Shown here: in pieces, positions 27,479-37,063 of the stretch
How positions within the stretch are numbered: the first letter of the stretch is position 1
How the letters are laid out: each line of letters starts with the position of its first letter
The notes under the pieces: generated by a model
Databases searched by the model: none
Told to the model about the DNA's origin: nothing
What the model saw: the letters and a program-made list of their open reading frames with translations, nothing else
Position numbers and translations under genes: made by a program
From: Nitrospirota bacterium
Lineage (GTDB): Bacteria; Nitrospirota; Thermodesulfovibrionia; Thermodesulfovibrionales; Dissulfurispiraceae
Length of the DNA stretch: 64,000 bases
NCBI GenBank assembly: GCA_016936655.1
Contig: JAFGXL010000021.1
Span: 124,001 to 188,000, forward strand
Direction: 5' to 3'

Positions 27479-27967
27479 GTGCATAAGGTATGCCTAGCTA
27501 TTGGTTCAAATATGGGGAATCGGCACAAAAACTGCGCTGAAGCCCTTCATATCCTAAATTCAAAGGGTATAAACATACTAAAATCTTCTGATTTGTATGA
27601 GACTGAACCTTGTGGATTTGCTAAACAGGAAAAGTTTATAAACATGGCTGTTTATGCGGAGACTCAGTTTGAGCCTGAAGATCTGTTAAAGATTCTTAAG
27701 GATATAGAAAAGCAGCTCGGCAGAAAAGATTCTTTTAGATGGGGCCCAAGGGCTATTGACCTTGATATAATTTTCTACGATGATATTGTTATGGATACCC
27801 CTTTACTAAAGATTCCTCATGAAAGAGCTCATGAACGAAGATTTGTACTCGAACCACTTGCAGAAATATGCCCTGAAGCAGTACACCCTGGACTGGGCAA
27901 AAATGTTAAAAGCTTGCTCAAGGAGCTTATATATGCTGAAGACTCTCAACATAAAAAGCAGGGCTAA
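27479..27967 (+). CDS. folK: 7,8-dihydro-6-hydroxymethylpterin pyrophosphokinase
   Basis: HPPK activates the pterin for dihydropteroate synthesis in the folate pathway. The GTG at 27479 is preferred because GGAG lies 6 bases upstream; a TTG at 27467 is the alternative. The roughly 162 residues include A-I-G-S-N-M-G-N-R, the pterin loop Y-E-T-E-P and the family signature G-P-R-A-I-D-L-D-I-I. Its last 35 bases overlap yjbQ. Confidence 0.93.
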   Translation: MHKVCLAIGSNMGNRHKNCAEALHILNSKGINILKSSDLYETEPCGFAKQEKFINMAVYAETQFEPEDLLKILKDIEKQLGRKDSFRWGPRAIDLDIIFYDDIVMDTPLLKIPHERAHERRFVLEPLAEICPEAVHPGLGKNVKSLLKELIYAEDSQHKKQG

Positions 27968-28325
27968 AACAGAATTTATAGATATTACTGAAGATCTTCA
28001 GCAGATTGTCAGAGAGTCCGAAACGATTTCTGGCTTATGCGTTGTCTATGTGCCGCATACAACAGCAGGAGTTACTGTTAATGAAGGCGCAGACCCTTCT
28101 GTAAAAAGAGATATAATATCTTCCCTCAGCAGAATTGTACCTTTTGATGCTGACTATAAGCACATGGAAGGGAACTCTGCAGCACACATAAAAAGCACTT
28201 TGACAGGTGTGTCGCTAACCCTTATTGTGGAAGACGGCAAGCTTGAATTAGGCACATGGCAGTCAGTATATTTTTGTGAGTATGACGGACCGAGGCATAG
28301 GCGTGTGATTGTGAAGACAATTTAA
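27933..28325 (+). CDS. yjbQ: YjbQ-family protein (UPF0047)
   Basis: The ATG at 27933 follows AAGGAG; longer readings of this frame lie inside folK. The 130-residue protein has the family signature P-H-T-T-A-G-V-T-V-N-E, the H-x-E-G-N-S-A-A-H-I-K-S metal-type segment and the C-terminal G-T-W-Q-S-V-Y-F-x-E-Y-D-G-P-R-x-R. Members show weak thiamine-phosphate synthase activity; the physiological role is uncertain. It overlaps the convergent pilB-type gene by 4 bases. Confidence 0.93.
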   Translation: MLKTLNIKSRAKTEFIDITEDLQQIVRESETISGLCVVYVPHTTAGVTVNEGADPSVKRDIISSLSRIVPFDADYKHMEGNSAAHIKSTLTGVSLTLIVEDGKLELGTWQSVYFCEYDGPRHRRVIVKTI

Positions 28326-30037
28326 TCTTTAAGTCTGTAATCCATCGGTACTTTAGACATCACTTCTTCAATGCTTGTGACGCCTGAACGCACCTTAGTC
28401 CATGCATCTTCAAAAAGGAATGTTACTCCCTCTTCTTTTGCTGCCTTGAGCATCTCGAGTTCATCAGCGCCTCTTGATATAAGCTGCTTTATCCTGAATG
28501 TCAGCGGCAGATATTCGTAAACAGCAAGTCTGCCTGAATAGCCTGTATTGCCGCACTGTGAACAACCTGTGCCGAAGTAGCACTTTGTGAGCGGCGGCAG
28601 GCCTTCAATACTGTAAAGTGATTCAGGCACTTCGTATTTGACCTTGCAGTTGTTGCATATCCTGCGTACGAGTCTCTGTGCGAGAATGCCTGATACAGCT
28701 GACCCGAGCAGGTAGCCTGGAATGCCCAAGTCTATAAGCCTGGTTATTGTAGCTATTGTATTATTGGTGTGAAGTGTGGATAGAACCATATGTCCTGTCA
28801 ACGAGGCCTTTACTGCTATCTCTGCTGTTTCAAGATCTCTTATTTCTCCGACCAGAACAACATCAGGGTCTTGTCTAAGAACAGAGCGAAGTACAGAGGC
28901 GAAACTAAGACCGATCGGATCATTAACAGATACCTGTGTTATACCCTCAAGTTTGTACTCTACAGGATCTTCTATTGTTACGATATTCCTTGATTCTGAT
29001 CTTAAAAATGTCAGACATGCATACAAAGTGGTTGTTTTACCGCTTCCTGTTGGACCTGTGACAATGACCATGCCCTGAGGTTTTTTAATCGCATCTACAA
29101 GGCTGTTCTTCATGGCAGCAGGCATTAAAAGGTCATCCATGGGCACAAGGTTTGTGGTAGCATCAAGCAGCCTCATAACAATTTTTTCACCATATATTGA
29201 AGGGAGGGTAGATACTCTGAGGTCAACTTCCTTGTTTTGAAAAAAGACTCTTGTGCTGCCGTCCTGCGGAAGTCTTCTATTTGTTATATCAAGATTGGAT
29301 ATTATCTTTATTCTTGATACAACAGAATCAAAGATATTTTTTTCATATTTATGTATATTCCTTAATTCGCCATGTATTCTGAAGCGCACCTGAATATATT
29401 TTTCGCGAGGCTCAATATGGATGTCGCTTGCGCGAAGCTTTATCGCCTCTGCTATAAGCATCGCAACAAGTTTAACTATTGTTGGAGTCTTGCCTTTTGA
29501 ATACAGAGATTCTATGTTAGATGATTCTTCCTGAGACCGTTCTTCTAAAAACTCTATATCCTTCTCAGCAACCAGGTCGGCATTAATCTCATCAAAAGCA
29601 GATTTTTCATCTACGTCCTGGTAATTTTTTTCTATTGCCTGAAGAATAGATCTTTTTGATGATACTACAGGAGAGAGCTTGTGTTTTGTCCTGAAGGACA
29701 GCTCATCAATGGTTTTGTAGTCTAGAGGATCTGCCATCGCAATAATCAGAGTGTTATCTTTTAGTTCAATAGGAAACACAAGTCGTTCTTTTGCGAGAGA
29801 AGGCGGTACGATCGATCTGACAGCATCGGGTATTTTATATGTTGTGCAGTCAACAAGAGGCACCATCAATTTTTTCGAAAGGGCATCTGCAATATCACTA
29901 TCAGTCGAAAACCCGAGCTCAACAAGCAGCTCGCCAAGCCTCTTCTTCTTTGTTTTCTGTACCTCGAGGGCCTGAGACAGCTGTATCTCTGTGACAACTC
30001 CTGATTCTATAAGTATTTCGCCTATTTTTAGCGCCAT
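28322..30037 (-). CDS. Type IV pilus assembly / type II secretion ATPase (PilB/GspE family)
   Basis: This hexameric ATPase powers pilus extension or pseudopilus assembly at the inner membrane. It has 571 residues: an N-terminal MshEN domain at 1-145, the linker, then the ATPase core with G-P-T-G-S-G-K-T-T-T, the Asp box, Walker B D-V-V-L-V-G-E-I-R-D and the His box. A zinc motif follows with C-N-N-C and C-S-Q-C-G-N-T-G-Y-S-G-R. Position beside a Pil-Chp-like chemosensory cluster favours a pilus role. No other pil genes are in the window, so PilB and GspE cannot be separated. Confidence 0.9.
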   Translation of the reverse strand: MALKIGEILIESGVVTEIQLSQALEVQKTKKKRLGELLVELGFSTDSDIADALSKKLMVPLVDCTTYKIPDAVRSIVPPSLAKERLVFPIELKDNTLIIAMADPLDYKTIDELSFRTKHKLSPVVSSKRSILQAIEKNYQDVDEKSAFDEINADLVAEKDIEFLEERSQEESSNIESLYSKGKTPTIVKLVAMLIAEAIKLRASDIHIEPREKYIQVRFRIHGELRNIHKYEKNIFDSVVSRIKIISNLDITNRRLPQDGSTRVFFQNKEVDLRVSTLPSIYGEKIVMRLLDATTNLVPMDDLLMPAAMKNSLVDAIKKPQGMVIVTGPTGSGKTTTLYACLTFLRSESRNIVTIEDPVEYKLEGITQVSVNDPIGLSFASVLRSVLRQDPDVVLVGEIRDLETAEIAVKASLTGHMVLSTLHTNNTIATITRLIDLGIPGYLLGSAVSGILAQRLVRRICNNCKVKYEVPESLYSIEGLPPLTKCYFGTGCSQCGNTGYSGRLAVYEYLPLTFRIKQLISRGADELEMLKAAKEEGVTFLFEDAWTKVRSGVTSIEEVMSKVPMDYRLKD

Positions 30038-30144
30038 AATTTTTGATTATACATTAAAAAAGTCTAAAGTAGAAGCAAAAGCGAAAAAAATCTGTTTTCA
30101 CATTCTTTAAATATTGCAGAAAGATGAAAAAGAAATTGATAGGC

Positions 30145-30171
30145 TAAAGTTTTTTAACCATGCCACGATAA
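30145..30171 (+). promoter_or_regulatory. Sigma-28 (FliA)-like promoter of the chemoreceptor gene
   Basis: TAAA at 30145 and CACGATAA at 30164 are separated by exactly 15 bases. The -10 part matches GCCGATAA at six of eight positions. The site is 46 bases upstream of the chemoreceptor ATG. Confidence 0.55.
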
Positions 30172-30216
30172 AAACTTGTTGACTTCAAAAATATTCTATT
30201 GTAAGATTAGGAGCGT

Positions 30217-32127
30217 ATGAAAACTACAGGTAGAAGTAAAAAAAGTCTCTATGGCAGTTTCATACTTTTGTTCTGCGTCACATCCGCAGTTGTGCTGGGT
30301 GCATTTGTTATTACCGGTTATAACCTCTATAAAATCCAGCTTAGAAAAGAAGCTATATCTGTTGCTGACGAGGTTGTGGCATTCAGGCACTGGATCGCAA
30401 ACACTGGTGTTGTATGGGTAGACAAGCTCCATCCAGACAACCCGGACTTTCTGGCATCAAGAGAGTTTAAGACAGACAAGGGATCCCAGAAGTTCTATTC
30501 CAAGAACCCAGCCCTAGCCACAAGAGAACTCGCCAAAATATACGCTACCATTACAAAAGGCACTACATTCAGGGTCACCAGTGACGAGTTCAGAAACCCT
30601 GCAAATAAGCCTGATTCGTTTGAGGCAAAAGCTGTTAAATCCTTTAAGGTAAAGAAAAACCTGTCATTTGTTGAGGGATTTGATGGTCCATATTATAGGT
30701 ATTCAACTTCGCTTAAAGTTGTGGCCGGCTGCTTAAAGTGCCATGGCGATCCTGCTGAAGCCCCTAAAGAAGTTATAGAAAAATATGGATATAGCGCTTT
30801 TGGCTACAAGCTTGGGGATATTAGAGGTATAATCACAGTTAGTATTCCAAGAATTAGCGTAATAAGTGCTATCAAATCATTCGATCCAATGGTTTACTTT
30901 GCATTCATTGGCATCATTGCTGTAATGGCTCTCAACTTCATATGGTTCAGAAAGAGAATTCTGAATCCTATTAACTCAATTGAGGGAGTTATTAAAAGCG
31001 TGCAGGAAGGCAATTACAATGAAAGAATGAGTGTTAAGAGAAATGACGAATTTGCTGATATAGCTAATACATTTAATGAAACAATGGATAAGATCTCCGG
31101 ATATCTTCAGACAGAAGAAGACAGGACCCGTACACAGGGCAACATCATGCAGTTCCTTGATATAGTCAGTAACGCTGCTGATGGAGACCTGAGAGAAAAA
31201 GCTCTTGTTACAGCAGACGTGTTCGGATCTATTGCGGATGCGTTTAACCTGATGCTTGAAGGTCTTACAGATCTGATCGAAAAGGTTAGAAAGTCAGCAG
31301 AAGATGTGAACCTTGAGTCCAGCAGAATGCTTAGCGTTCTTAAGGATATGGAAGAGGGTTCGCAGGCACAGGTGAATGAGGTTCAAAAGGCAACAGTTTC
31401 TGTTGATGAAGCTGCCAAATCAGCTGTGGGCATTACAAGCAAGGTTACAACAGCAAAGTCTGTTTCTGAAGAGGCTCTCACAGCTGTTAATAAGGGAAGC
31501 AAGACAGTTCTCGAGTCCATTGACGGAATGCAGCTCATAAGAGTAACAATTCAGGCTATTAACAAGCGCATGAAATACCTCTCTGAAAGGCTTATGGAGA
31601 TTAACACAATATCCCAGCTCATAACAGAGATATCCAACAGAACCAACCTGCTGGCACTCAACGCTTCCATAGAAGCATCGAGGGCTGGTGAGCAGGGTAA
31701 GGGCTTTGTTATTATTGCAGACGAGATCAAGGGTCTTGCTGAGAGGTCAGCAAAGTCAACAAAGCAGATCAGTGAGATCATTAACGCTATTCAGGTGGAA
31801 TCTGCTGAAGTAACAAAGCATCTTGAAGAAGAGACATCATATGTTGAAACAGAGACCAAGATGGCTGCTGAAACAGGAACAGTGTTTAAGGACATTGAGG
31901 TAACAATTAACAGCATTGGAAGCATTATTACTGAGATTAATAATTCTGCTGGAAGCCAGAAAGAGATTACAGACAGAGTTGTTACATCTATGGAAGACGT
32001 TCAAAAGGTTTCTGAGCAGATGTTGAATCTGATACAGGAATTCTCGAACATATCCAAATCTCTTACAAATACATCGAGCGCTCTGGTTGACTCAGTATCT
32101 AAGTTTAAGCTGCCTGATTCTCAATAG
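30217..32127 (+). CDS. Methyl-accepting chemotaxis protein with c-heme-type DUF3365 sensor
   Basis: The 636-residue chemoreceptor begins with a membrane helix (residues 12-34). A periplasmic Tll0287/DUF3365 domain of about 190 residues contains C-L-K-C-H at 172-176, a covalent c-type heme motif. A second helix near 227-245 leads to a HAMP domain and a long coiled coil. The signalling tip is [22 protein letters not shown]. Redox or diatomic-gas sensing is inferred from the domain. There is no C-terminal CheR-docking pentapeptide. It lies between pilB and the cheA block, like PilJ in Pil-Chp systems. Confidence 0.92.
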   Translation: MKTTGRSKKSLYGSFILLFCVTSAVVLGAFVITGYNLYKIQLRKEAISVADEVVAFRHWIANTGVVWVDKLHPDNPDFLASREFKTDKGSQKFYSKNPALATRELAKIYATITKGTTFRVTSDEFRNPANKPDSFEAKAVKSFKVKKNLSFVEGFDGPYYRYSTSLKVVAGCLKCHGDPAEAPKEVIEKYGYSAFGYKLGDIRGIITVSIPRISVISAIKSFDPMVYFAFIGIIAVMALNFIWFRKRILNPINSIEGVIKSVQEGNYNERMSVKRNDEFADIANTFNETMDKISGYLQTEEDRTRTQGNIMQFLDIVSNAADGDLREKALVTADVFGSIADAFNLMLEGLTDLIEKVRKSAEDVNLESSRMLSVLKDMEEGSQAQVNEVQKATVSVDEAAKSAVGITSKVTTAKSVSEEALTAVNKGSKTVLESIDGMQLIRVTIQAINKRMKYLSERLMEINTISQLITEISNRTNLLALNASIEASRAGEQGKGFVIIADEIKGLAERSAKSTKQISEIINAIQVESAEVTKHLEEETSYVETETKMAAETGTVFKDIEVTINSIGSIITEINNSAGSQKEITDRVVTSMEDVQKVSEQMLNLIQEFSNISKSLTNTSSALVDSVSKFKLPDSQ

Positions 32128-32151
32128 TCTTACTGCGATCGCATTTACCAT

Positions 32152-32181
32152 AGCCGCCATCAAATGATGGCGGCTTTTTTA
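32152..32181 (+). terminator. Intrinsic terminator after the chemoreceptor gene
   Basis: The stem AGCCGCCATCA (32152-32162) pairs with TGATGGCGGCT (32165-32175) and is followed by a T-run. Confidence 0.92.
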
Positions 32182-32448
32182 TTGATTACCTAATAAGTTA
32201 TGGACATCAATTTTCGAGAGGCACTCAGTTATAACTTTGCTTTTGACAGTACAGGTTTTAGAATACTAATCTTCATATAATGATTTTAGTGTAAAGCTTA
32301 GGATAGGCAGAATGGCAAGAGTTTTTACAACAATTAATGTTTTCTGATAAGGAATAAATAGAGACTAGGACTTACCCAGGTTTGAAAAGATATTTTTAAT
32401 ATGAAGAATTAGATGGATTAAACTTAAAGACATATAAGAAAGCTCAAG
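32182..32448. other. Intergenic stretch, nothing recognised
   Basis: These 267 AT-rich bases lie between the chemoreceptor terminator and the convergent cheA stop. The only open frames are under 30 codons and have no ribosome site. I see no RNA gene or repeat. Confidence 0.5.
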
Positions 32449-34800
32449 CTAAACTGTCAGCTGGAAATGTTTTCTAAGGATGTCAGAAAGAGTGTTCTCG
32501 TCAAAAGGTTTAACCAGAAAGTCTGATGCGCCGGCGCTTATCGCCTTATCCTTATGTTTGTCTGCGCTTCTGGATGTCAGAACTATAATCGGCAGATGCT
32601 TAAGTCTGGGATTTTCTTTAACTTTTGCCATAAGCTCATATCCATGCATAACCGGCATTTCAAGGTCAGTCATCAGCAGATCGATAGAATCATTTTCCTG
32701 GAGTATGTTTAGAGCTTCAAGGCCGTTGGATGCTGTCAAAACAGTAAAGTTGCGCTGCTCAAGGAAAGAGCTGGCATATTTTCGTATGCTCAGAGAGTCG
32801 TCAACAACAAGAATGATGCCGGTCTCTGGCTTCTCTACAGCTTTTTGCTGAAATTCAACAGGAGCTGCCTGAGCCTCAAAAACCCTTGCTGGGTTAACAA
32901 CAAATCTTACAGTACCATCACCAGAAATGGTTGCGCCTGAGTATATGTATAGACCGCTCAGGAATTCATTCATAGGTTTAATAATGGTCTCTTCCTGTGC
33001 AAGCACCTTGTCAACTATAATTGCGACCTTCTTGTCTGATATATTACAGACTATGGCAAATTTTGTGCTTGTGTCTGCAGAGGATTTCGATATTCCAAAA
33101 AGATCTGAGAAGTATTTTGCTTGTATGGTCTTGCCTCTGTAGTTTATTGTAGAGGCATCTGTATCTATCATGTCAGAAGTGGGTTCTATCTGTATAACTT
33201 CTTCAATAACGTTTGCGGTTATTAGGAACTCCATGTTTGCTGCGAGGAATATCATAGCATTGGTAATAGCGAGTGTAGATGGTATCCTTATTTTGAATAT
33301 CGTACCCTTATCAGAAGTATTAATCTCAATAGTGCCGCTTAGATCAGAAATCTTTGAGCTGACAGCGCTCATGCCCATTCCTCTGCCTGATACCATATCA
33401 GCAGTGGCGCTTGTCGAAAGGCCGGGCACAAATATCAGTGACATCTTTTCTTCATCAGACAAAATATCATCAGTACTCAGAAGCTTTCTGGATACTGCTT
33501 CTCTGAAGAGCTTTTCTCTATCTATGCCTCTTCCGTCGTCAACAATTTCGATCATAACTGAGCTTCCGTCTCTTCTTGCAGAAAGAGTGAGCGTTCCCTG
33601 CTCAGGCTTTCCTTTGCTGATCCTCTCTTCTGTAGTCTCTATGCCATGAGCTACAGCGTTTCTTATTATGTGCATAAGAGGTTCAAATAGCTTTTCAAAT
33701 ATAATCTTGTCTATTTTTGTGTCGCTCCCGATAATTTTCAGGTCAATGTTTTTTCCTGAGTCACCGGCCAGATCCTTAACAGGACGCACAAATCTCTGGA
33801 AGAGTCTGCCTATCTCGAGCATTCTCATCTCTGTGATGTCATATCTCAGCATAGTCAGCATATTGCCGATCTGCTTAACTTCCATGTCAAAGGAGTCGAA
33901 GAAGTCTGTGAGTGATGCGAGCGCTTCGTTTATATCGTTTGTGATCTCCTGAAGTTTTCTAGAGAAGAGATTGAGCTCATCATATCTGTCAAACTCAAGT
34001 TCGCCAAACTCAGAAAGCAGAGGGTCAACATATTTAATGTTTGTTGGAAGTGAGTACGCATATTTTTCTGCAAAACTGGTGACTTCTTTTAGGAGTCTTC
34101 TTCCGGAAAAGAAGATTTCATCAGCAATTGTTTCTGTGCTTTTGGTCTTCTGGATGAGATAATTTTTCATAATGGTTATCTCACCTATAAGATTGAGCAT
34201 CTCTTCAATTTTTCTTACATCATACTTTATGAAGTTTCCTGTAAAGAATTCACTGTCTTCCTTCCTTTTGCCCCATCTGCCATCTTCGGCTGCGTTTTGT
34301 GCATATGGAGAAACAGGAAGTGCGGCAGATGCTGTAGCCGTCACTACAGGTGCAGGTATAGGTTCTGATTCTTGTGCTGATGCCGGTAAAATAGACTGTG
34401 ATGCTAGCGCTTTACTCAGCATCTCATCAGTTTTGGACATCACTTTAGACTCGATAGATGTATTTTCTGGTTTGCCCTCAGCAATGTTTTGTATTAAATC
34501 TTTAACATTGTCAAGGAGATAGTTAAGAAGATCAAGAACCGACTGCGTGGGTATAAGCTTTTTGTCTTTAAGCTCTTCAAGCACATCTTCCATCTTGTGA
34601 GATATATTTCTTATTGTGTTGAATTTGACAATAGCTGCGGCGCCTTTTAGAGTGTGTGCTGCCCTGAAAAGCTCTTCTACCTGTGCATTATCCTGCTGAC
34701 TGCTTCCAAGCTTCTGTATTCCACCCGCAAGAGTGTTAACATAGTCTTCGGCTTCTGCAATAAAGTACTCGATCAGCTCAGAACGATCAAGTTCTCCCAT
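32449..34800 (-). CDS. cheA: CheA-type histidine kinase with C-terminal receiver domain
   Basis: This is the central kinase of the chemosensory cluster, 783 residues. An HPt domain at 1-110 has the phospho-His at 49 (A-A-H-T-L-K-G-A-A). It is followed by an Ala/Pro linker, dimerisation helices, an HATPase_c domain (HIIRNAVAHGIE; DDGRGID; GRGMGMSAV) and a CheW-like regulatory domain. A receiver ends the protein (phosphorylated Asp in L-L-M-T-D-L-E-M-P). This CheA-receiver layout resembles ChpA of pilus systems and FrzE, but with one HPt only. It overlaps cheW by 14 bases. Confidence 0.94.
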   Translation of the reverse strand: MGELDRSELIEYFIAEAEDYVNTLAGGIQKLGSSQQDNAQVEELFRAAHTLKGAAAIVKFNTIRNISHKMEDVLEELKDKKLIPTQSVLDLLNYLLDNVKDLIQNIAEGKPENTSIESKVMSKTDEMLSKALASQSILPASAQESEPIPAPVVTATASAALPVSPYAQNAAEDGRWGKRKEDSEFFTGNFIKYDVRKIEEMLNLIGEITIMKNYLIQKTKSTETIADEIFFSGRRLLKEVTSFAEKYAYSLPTNIKYVDPLLSEFGELEFDRYDELNLFSRKLQEITNDINEALASLTDFFDSFDMEVKQIGNMLTMLRYDITEMRMLEIGRLFQRFVRPVKDLAGDSGKNIDLKIIGSDTKIDKIIFEKLFEPLMHIIRNAVAHGIETTEERISKGKPEQGTLTLSARRDGSSVMIEIVDDGRGIDREKLFREAVSRKLLSTDDILSDEEKMSLIFVPGLSTSATADMVSGRGMGMSAVSSKISDLSGTIEINTSDKGTIFKIRIPSTLAITNAMIFLAANMEFLITANVIEEVIQIEPTSDMIDTDASTINYRGKTIQAKYFSDLFGISKSSADTSTKFAIVCNISDKKVAIIVDKVLAQEETIIKPMNEFLSGLYIYSGATISGDGTVRFVVNPARVFEAQAAPVEFQQKAVEKPETGIILVVDDSLSIRKYASSFLEQRNFTVLTASNGLEALNILQENDSIDLLMTDLEMPVMHGYELMAKVKENPRLKHLPIIVLTSRSADKHKDKAISAGASDFLVKPFDENTLSDILRKHFQLTV

Positions 34801-35209
34801 GCCATGGTCCTTTTACGCGGTAGGTTTCGAAAAACTCATCAACATTTATAAGACCATCAACAGGTATGTCTGGACTGAATGAAACTAGGTACGGAATTGT
34901 TTCAGACAAAAAACCTATATTTTCTTTTCCAGCGCTTACAACTACCAGTTTTGCGCTGCTGTAAAGTGGTTCGCCTGTGGGGTGAATTTTTGATAGATCG
35001 ATTGCCGGTATTACACGCCCGCCATGCAGAGGAACTGCACCAAAAATATAATCAGGAGCCATGGGTATAGGGAATATGCGAGAGATCTCGATTATTTCAC
35101 GTACGGTATCCACAGGCAGAAGAAATTCTTTCTCCCCTACCTTGAAGACGTTGTAAGTCACGTCATCTGTATGGCTTCCGGTCTCTTCTTTTTCTTTGGT
35201 CATATTCAT
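34787..35209 (-). CDS. cheW: CheW-like coupling protein
   Basis: The 140-residue CheW domain couples the receptor to CheA. Visible segments are F-K-V-G-E-K-E-F-L-L-P, V-R-E-I-I-E-I, P-x-A-P-D-Y-I-F-G-A-V-P-L-H-G-G-R-V-I-P-A-I-D-L, typical of the fold. A Gly that is normally in L-R-G is replaced by L-H-G. Its start is one base from the cheY stop and its end overlaps cheA. Confidence 0.9.
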   Translation of the reverse strand: MNMTKEKEETGSHTDDVTYNVFKVGEKEFLLPVDTVREIIEISRIFPIPMAPDYIFGAVPLHGGRVIPAIDLSKIHPTGEPLYSSAKLVVVSAGKENIGFLSETIPYLVSFSPDIPVDGLINVDEFFETYRVKGPWHGRT

Positions 35210-35572
35210 CTATTTAACGTATTTTTTTACCGCTAGAAGAAGCTCAAGAGGCTCGCACGGTTTTGTTAGGTATTCGTTTGCTCCCTGTTTTTGTCCCCAC
35301 GCTATGTCGCTCTGCTGATTTTTTGATGACATCATGATAATAGGAATATCTTTGTAATTGTCGCTTCTCTTGAAATCCCTGCAGATCTGGTAGCCGCTTT
35401 TTTTAGGCATGATAACATCTAAGATTATCAGGTCAAAAGGTTCGCTTGAAACCAGCTTTTCCGCTTCTTCGCCATCAGACGCTGTGACCAACTGATGACC
35501 TGTATCAGCGAGCACCGATTTTATATATTGGATGTCGGTGGCGCTGTCATCCACTATTAATATTTTACCCAT
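35210..35572 (-). CDS. CheY-like single-domain response regulator
   Basis: This is a receiver domain of 120 residues with the acidic pair D-D-S, phosphorylated Asp in L-I-I-L-D-V-I-M-P, the conserved Ser/Thr region M-M-S-S-K and Lys in L-T-K-P. The ATG at 35572 follows AAAGGAGG and is preferred over an upstream ATG at 35629. It is comparable to PilG/PilH in pilus chemosensory systems. Confidence 0.92.
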   Translation of the reverse strand: MGKILIVDDSATDIQYIKSVLADTGHQLVTASDGEEAEKLVSSEPFDLIILDVIMPKKSGYQICRDFKRSDNYKDIPIIMMSSKNQQSDIAWGQKQGANEYLTKPCEPLELLLAVKKYVK

Positions 35573-35603
35573 TGTACTGCCTCCTTTAAACAATAACAAA
35601 ATT

Positions 35604-36869
35604 TTAACGCAAATATTTTCTTTTAGCAACCCTCTTGACGCCTTCCAGTATAACCTGAGCAGGCTTGAGTCTTATAGGAATATCTTTCAAATCAGCAGGC
35701 AGTTGAGACTTCTGGAAATAAAATTTGCCTGCGTCGAGATCAAGTATTGAACAAACAGCATCATCAGTCTTGTCGCGTATGATGGTAAGCAGCTCGTCTC
35801 TTGATAGGATGCCCTCTTCTATAAAGGCTCTGTATAGAGATATGGATTTGCTTCTTGCTGTTTCAGTCACTCTATTAAAAACTTCTCTTGATATGCCTAT
35901 GCGTTTTTCTATGAAGTCTCCAAAAAGCAGTCCGCCCTGTTCAGCGCTTGCAGCCGCATAAACAATTTTACCCTGATCAAAATATATCATATAGCTTGAC
36001 TGAGCAGCATTAACAGTCATGCTGCCTGTAAGCTGTGTAGAATCTACAAGCTGGAATATGTCAAAAATATTAAAGTCAGAAAGTTCTCCAGACAATATTG
36101 AATCAGCAGGCGCAGTAATTACGCCAGGCTGCGCCACAATTGAAGACATGCTGTTTTTTAAGATTGAAGATAGTTCCTTCTGAAGCACTTTCTGTACAAT
36201 TTGTTCTACTGATTCTTCTTTCTGTGCTGAGTATGGTTCAGGAGAAACGGCAGTCCCGGGCTCTTCTGTTGCATAGTGGGGGTCTCTTATGAATGAGTTT
36301 AACTCATCCATCGCCTTCTCGATTTCTACAGGTTTAATTTCTACAGGTTCGTCTAGATCGAGGGGTTTGATTTCAGGGAAATCCTCGTCAATCTTCACAA
36401 AATCTTCTGAAAGGTCATCAGAGAGGATATGTATATCATTTTTTGCGGGTGTCTTTTCAGGCGCTTCGGATATATCAGAAGCGCATATTTCAGAAGGATC
36501 CCATGTCTGGATCGTATTGACTTTATCAATCAGTTCAGAAGGCTCAAAGGGTTTTATAAGGTAGTCGCAGACTCCGAACTTCTTTCTGAATTGTTCTCCT
36601 GCATCCTCACCCTTTGCTGTTACCAGTATGATCGGGATGTTCCTGAGAGCTTCATTGTCGCGCATCATTTTGCAGAACTGGTATCCGTTCATGCGCGGCA
36701 TTATAAAGTCTACAAGCACAACATTCGGCATAACCTCTTCAGCAAGCTTATACCCTTCTTCTCCATCTTCTGCTGTATAAACCTTATACCCCTCTTCAGA
36801 AAGCGTAGCCATCGCTAGTCTTCTGGCTATAGGGCTGTCGTCTATAACAACTACTTTGCCTTTCTTCAT
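35604..36869 (-). CDS. Response regulator with PATAN (DUF4388) output domain
   Basis: The start at 36869 has a GGAG site. Residues 1-120 are a receiver (Asp in V-L-V-D-F-I-M-P; KPFEP). Residues 130-230 are an acidic Pro-rich linker. The C-terminal 200 residues are a PATAN/DUF4388 domain (LSGELSDFNIFDIFQLVD... LTGSMTV... IYFDQGKIVYA). PatA/PilG-like receivers with PATAN domains regulate pilus motility in cyanobacteria. It is the first gene of the receiver-cheY-cheW-cheA run. Confidence 0.88.
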   Translation of the reverse strand: MKKGKVVVIDDSPIARRLAMATLSEEGYKVYTAEDGEEGYKLAEEVMPNVVLVDFIMPRMNGYQFCKMMRDNEALRNIPIILVTAKGEDAGEQFRKKFGVCDYLIKPFEPSELIDKVNTIQTWDPSEICASDISEAPEKTPAKNDIHILSDDLSEDFVKIDEDFPEIKPLDLDEPVEIKPVEIEKAMDELNSFIRDPHYATEEPGTAVSPEPYSAQKEESVEQIVQKVLQKELSSILKNSMSSIVAQPGVITAPADSILSGELSDFNIFDIFQLVDSTQLTGSMTVNAAQSSYMIYFDQGKIVYAAASAEQGGLLFGDFIEKRIGISREVFNRVTETARSKSISLYRAFIEEGILSRDELLTIIRDKTDDAVCSILDLDAGKFYFQKSQLPADLKDIPIRLKPAQVILEGVKRVAKRKYLR

Positions 36870-37063
36870 GGCAGATCTCCTTTTCATCCCGGCAAAGATA
36901 TTATTGCGTAAACAGCTTATCCTGACCTACTGCAAAAATATGATAAGCAGACAAGGCTGACAAGCTGCTGCATGCGCTGTAATATTTTTCGTCGTTTTCA
37001 GCTAATACTTTAGCCATTTGTATAAAATGACATATTTATCTTAAAGGGAGTCTTATAAATTTC

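Noticed and set aside
27819-27932. Longer N-terminus for YjbQ
   Set aside because: The extra 38 codons lie inside folK and do not belong to the family; the ATG at 27933 has AAGGAG.
30179-30207. TTGACT-17-TAAGAT as a sigma-70 promoter of the chemoreceptor gene
   Set aside because: It would start transcription about 3 bases before the ATG and remove the ribosome site; the sigma-28-like site upstream fits better.
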